Below, piece after piece: positions 61,603 through 64,000 of a stretch of 64,000 nt of DNA. The notes under the pieces are model-generated. The model was not told the DNA's origin. It saw only the letters and a program-made list of their open reading frames with translations, and ran no database searches. Numbering within the stretch: position 1 is the stretch's first letter; every line of letters starts with the position of its first letter. The stretch spans positions 1,364,001-1,428,000 of the forward strand of contig NZ_CP127174.1 in the NCBI RefSeq assembly GCF_030273315.1, in the 5' to 3' direction. Position numbers and translations under genes: made by a program. This DNA comes from Natrialbaceae archaeon AArc-T1-2. GTDB taxonomy: Archaea; Halobacteriota; Halobacteria; Halobacteriales; Natrialbaceae.

Positions 61603-62373
61603 TCACTCGTCGCCGTTTCGCCAGGAGTCCGGGACGTCGATGACGTATCGGCCATCCTCCTGTAACGAGACGATGTACTCCTCGCGGTTGTACAGTTCCA
61701 TCAGGTTGAGCTCGTACTGGCCGGGGCTGACGATCTTGATACTCTCGAACTGGTCGTTGAGTTCGTCACGGAGTTCCTCGAGCGAGGGCCGGTCGGCGGA
61801 CGGCTCGCTGACAACCTGTCCGTACTCGGGTGTGGACCCGTCGTCACCGCGATCCGGTGGCATTTCGTCTCGTTCCGACGACGCGTCGGCAGCGGCATCA
61901 ACGGAGCCGGTATCCGAGGGAATCTCCTCGGAGGTGGCGAGTTCGCTCCTGGCGTCCGTCTGCGCCGTGTCCTCAGAGAGGTCGGCGCTCTCGTCGGTCG
62001 TCGTCGGTTCCGTGGTCACGCTGGCTGTCTCGTCTGCACTCGAGGATCGATCCTCTGGTCGGCGTGCCGACTCCGGCCACTCCGGGAACGTCTCCGATGC
62101 CGATCCGCCCTCGTCGGCCGGCGGCCACGACGTCTCGGAGTCGTCGTCGGACACCCACTCACGAACCGTCTCGGCCGCTCGAGAGACTGCCCCGTCTGTA
62201 GACGGCGGTGGTGAACTCGAGTTCGGGTTTGGACTCGAGTTCAGGGAATCGTCGCCGGCGTCCGCTTTCGGGACGAACTGAAACGTGTTCCCGTCACAGC
62301 TCGGACAGCCCGAGAGCATCTCCTTGGAGCCGTCTTCGAACTCGCGACCACAGTTCGTACACTGGTGAGGCAT
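61603..62373 (-). CDS. oapC: Origin-associated zinc-ribbon protein OapC
   Basis: A 256-residue protein in three parts: an N-terminal zinc ribbon (CTNCGREF...SGCPSC), a long Ser/Asp/Glu-rich low-complexity linker (about 40-185), and a C-terminal domain SLEELRDELNDQFESIKIVS and YELNLMELYNREEYIVSLQEDG. I recall this as OapC, encoded beside the main haloarchaeal origin. A DNA- or membrane-associated role is possible but not shown. It starts one base within the oapB stop. Confidence 0.8.
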   Translation of the reverse strand: MPHQCTNCGREFEDGSKEMLSGCPSCDGNTFQFVPKADAGDDSLNSSPNPNSSSPPPSTDGAVSRAAETVREWVSDDDSETSWPPADEGGSASETFPEWPESARRPEDRSSSADETASVTTEPTTTDESADLSEDTAQTDARSELATSEEIPSDTGSVDAAADASSERDEMPPDRGDDGSTPEYGQVVSEPSADRPSLEELRDELNDQFESIKIVSPGQYELNLMELYNREEYIVSLQEDGRYVIDVPDSWRNGDE

Positions 62374-62774
62374 TAGTCTCGGGACACGAGCGCGCTAATC
62401 AGCGTCTCGTCTTTGTGAAGCGTCTCGATCCGATCGGCCGGTCCGATGACGGTCAGTTTGGCGTCCGAGTCGTCGGAGCCCATCAGACGGCCAAGCAGTG
62501 AAGAGCCGCTGCCGCTTCCTTTCGGATAGGTCTCGATCTCGATTCCGTTGAACTCGTCCGGGCTGATCTCGGACATCGTCACCTCGATGAGTTTACTCTC
62601 CTCTTCCGGCGAGAGCCCCTCCTCTAAGATGACGATCTTTCCGTCGTGAACGCCGTCTAAGATCATCCTGATTTTCTCCATAGTCGCCATGCCGGCCATT
62701 CGCTGGCCGCTGATCAGGTCGATCTGGACACCGTCTGCACCGTCGACGTCGTCGTGTTCTTTAGCTTCCGGCAT
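62373..62774 (-). CDS. oapB: Origin-associated DUF2073 protein OapB
   Basis: A 133-residue protein starting MPEAKEHDDVDGADGVQIDL; core LISGQRMAGMATMEKIRMILDG, HDGKIVILEEGLSPEEESKLIE and GIEIETYPKGSGSGSSLLGRL match DUF2073. A GTG at 62783 overlapping the oapA stop (GTGA) is an alternative start. The gene order oapA-oapB-oapC is conserved and the three are tightly coupled. Function beyond origin linkage unknown. Confidence 0.85.
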   Translation of the reverse strand: MPEAKEHDDVDGADGVQIDLISGQRMAGMATMEKIRMILDGVHDGKIVILEEGLSPEEESKLIEVTMSEISPDEFNGIEIETYPKGSGSGSSLLGRLMGSDDSDAKLTVIGPADRIETLHKDETLISALVSRD

Positions 62775-62779
62775 CGGTA

Positions 62780-63418
62780 TCACCCGAAATACTCCGCGAT
62801 GCTCTCGTACACTTCATCCATGTTGTCGCCTTCTTTCGCCGAGAGTGGAATCGTCTTGTGCTGTGGAAACGCGTCTTCGATCCGCTTGACGCTTGCCTCG
62901 TCGAGGTCGATCTTGTTTGCAAAGATCAACACGGGAAGATCGCGAGATTCGATGATACCGATGAGCATCGTGTTGACCTGCGTGATCGGATCCTCGGCGC
63001 TGTCGAGAACGTAGATGACGCCGTCGACGTCCTCACGGAGCCAGTGCATCGCTTCGGCGACGCCCTCGGTCGCCTCGCGGGACCGTCGGATGGCCTCGTC
63101 TTCCTCGAGTTCGTCGGTGAACTCCTCGTAATCGACCTTGGTCGTCACCCCCGGCGTGTCGACGATGTCGATGGTGACTGACTTACCGTTGCGCTCGATC
63201 TCGACATTTTCTTTCCGTCGCGCGCGTCTTGTTTCGTGAGGAACGTGGCTTTCCTTTCCGATTGCGTCACCGGTCCAGTCACGTGCGATACGGTTTGCCA
63301 GCGTCGTTTTTCCGGCGTTTGGCGGTCCGTAGATGCCGATTCGCTTCGGCTCCTGTTCGGAGAACAGGCGATCCGTAACGCGAGAGATACTATCTTTGAG
63401 TCCTGTGAACAGTCCCAT
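62780..63418 (-). CDS. oapA: Era-like GTPase OapA
   Basis: A 212-residue GTPase. G1 is IGIYGPPNAGKTTLAN, G3 is IDIVDTPGVTTKVD, G4 is FANKIDLDE and G5 is PLSAKEGDNMDEV. The N-terminal MGLFTGLKDSISRVTDRLFSE may be an amphipathic anchor. It heads the oapABC operon beside the origin gap, with a TATA-like CTTAAGTG (minus strand) about 63472-63481. I recall OapA for Era-like GTPases at this locus; a role in replication or ribosome control is unproven. Confidence 0.87.
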   Translation of the reverse strand: MGLFTGLKDSISRVTDRLFSEQEPKRIGIYGPPNAGKTTLANRIARDWTGDAIGKESHVPHETRRARRKENVEIERNGKSVTIDIVDTPGVTTKVDYEEFTDELEEDEAIRRSREATEGVAEAMHWLREDVDGVIYVLDSAEDPITQVNTMLIGIIESRDLPVLIFANKIDLDEASVKRIEDAFPQHKTIPLSAKEGDNMDEVYESIAEYFG

Positions 63419-63688
63419 CCTTAGGTCCTCCGGGCACCACGGGGTGCGTCTGCGCGTAATACTGCGCTCGATTCACTTAAGCCTACGTCAGACATGTTTA
63501 CTATCCAAAACTGCGGAATTATCGGTGACGATAACGACGCTTCGAACGCGAACGCCGATCGTGCGATCGTTCCCCAGGGACGGGTCGTGTTGGACAGCCT
63601 TCTGTGATTCACCCGACGGGAGTGTCAACGATATTAGGGATGGGCGAGGATAGCAAGCTGATGTGACGGTGGCCTACCCGATTGCCGA

Positions 63689-63718
63689 CCCCCCCACCCC
63701 TTCGTTTCGGGTGGAAAC
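63689..63718 (-). other. Origin recognition box (ORB)-like element with G-string
   Basis: On the minus strand: GTTTCCACCCGAAACGAAGG followed by GGTGGGGG. It has the ORB pattern of a TTTCC...GAAAC inverted pair plus a halophile-type G-string. The G-string points left, towards oapA. Confidence 0.65.
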
Positions 63719-63773
63719 TGCCGAACGTTCGTTCCGGAAATACGGGCAATACCACCTTTCGTTCCCATCGAAC
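63701..63773 (-). repeat. Three spaced repeats of an ORB core
   Basis: The core TTCGTT (+ strand) recurs at 63701, 63728 and 63758, spaced 27 and 30 bp, each followed by a related run (TTCGGGTGGAAAC, CCGGAAAT, CCCATCGAAC). The first belongs to the full ORB; the others look like degenerate mini-ORBs in the same orientation. Confidence 0.45.
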
Positions 63774-63839
63774 GCACGTTTACAGGTGTGAGATGCCGGA
63801 ATTTGGTCCGGAGATGGTTCTAGTAATTCGGGAGGCAGA

Positions 63840-63958
63840 CAGCCGCGTTTTTGATTCTCTCTAGTAACTAAATACAACACATCTAGTAATAAGTTAGATC
63901 TGCTAGGACTGCGGATACTGTTTCTATTCGCTTCACTTGAATCTTCCTACTCTAGATA
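63840..63958. other. AT-rich tract, candidate DNA unwinding element
   Basis: About 120 bp far richer in A and T than the surroundings, including TAACTAAATACAACA and AGTAATAAGTTAGATC, with CTAGTAA repeated at 63861 and 63882. It lies between the ORB cluster and the C-rich tract near the window end. Confidence 0.5.
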
Positions 63959-64000
63959 CCCCCCCCTCTCCCCCCTCCCTTCTCACAGAGTTGCACTCGA

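Larger units (their letters stand above)
63419..64000. other. Probable replication origin region (oriC), continuing past window
   Basis: 582 bp without a convincing gene. It contains an ORB-like box (63689-63718), two weaker repeats of its core, an AT-rich tract (about 63840-63958) suitable as a DNA unwinding element, and a C-rich tract at 63959-63980. The adjacent oapABC genes support oriC identity. The initiator gene orc1/cdc6, usually next to such regions, is not within the window. Confidence 0.65.

Overview
The window is high-GC haloarchaeal chromosome. Proteins are strongly acidic and rich in Asp and Glu. The archaeal genes include rpl39e, rpl31e, eif6, rpl18a/LX, prefoldin alpha, ftsY, a Tfx-type regulator, HTH_10 (bacterio-opsin-activator-like) regulators and a HalOD1 protein. 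Many transcripts look leaderless, with a TATA element 22-30 bp before the start codon. The gene content would suit the Natrialbaceae, but I cannot assign a genus.

Layout, left to right. (1) 0-9.2 kb is mostly housekeeping: a purine phosphoribosyltransferase cut by the window edge, an MDR oxidoreductase, moaB with a formyl-THF cyclo-ligase, the pyrG-guaA operon, a cyclophilin-like protein, a CNNM/CorC-type membrane protein and a PPOX-fold flavoprotein. (2) 9.5-17.9 kb is the most unusual block: an HTH_10 regulator, two related secreted acidic proteins, a 1523-residue RND pump whose C-terminus is a complete ABC-2 permease subunit, a matching ABC ATPase, and a second ABC-2 permease homologous to the fused domain. 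(3) 18-22.3 kb carries CBS and UspA proteins, cofE, an orphan glutamate mutase S subunit, a Tat-exported BMP-family binding protein and a cupin. (4) 22.3-25.8 kb is a small accessory island of lower apparent GC: a frameshifted membrane gene, a DUF7344 regulator, two divergent HTH_10 regulators around a repeated palindromic site, a HalOD1 gene, and an ISH6-like transposase remnant beside a peroxiredoxin gene that has lost its 3' end. (5) 26-42.8 kb is core metabolism and RNA biology: moeA, larB, SDR, Tfx, TRAM, etfBA, a prenyl synthase, DUF373, a radical SAM protein, a dgcN-dgcA pair, Vms1-like, thpR and an SLC13/TrkA-C transporter. (6) 43-46.5 kb is the conserved ribosome/SRP operon rpl39e-rpl31e-eif6-LX-pfdA-ftsY. 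(7) 46.6-59.5 kb has a VIT1-like protein with DUF211, a type 4 UDG, Hsp20, a UbiB/ABC1 kinase with no standard start codon, an Amt-PII fusion, hemL, an ABC-2 exporter, upp and small conserved proteins. (8) 59.7-64 kb is an origin neighbourhood: conserved haloarchaeal proteins, the origin-associated genes oapC-oapB-oapA, and a 580-bp non-coding region with origin recognition box-like (ORB) repeats and an AT-rich tract. I infer oriC at the right edge, with orc1/cdc6 probably just outside.

The best candidate for an undescribed system is the 9.5-17.9 kb block. One half of an ABC-2 exporter is covalently attached to an RND pump, beside its own ATPase and partner permease and behind two secreted proteins and a regulator. 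I saw no CRISPR array, rRNA or tRNA, but I read by eye and ran no covariance search.
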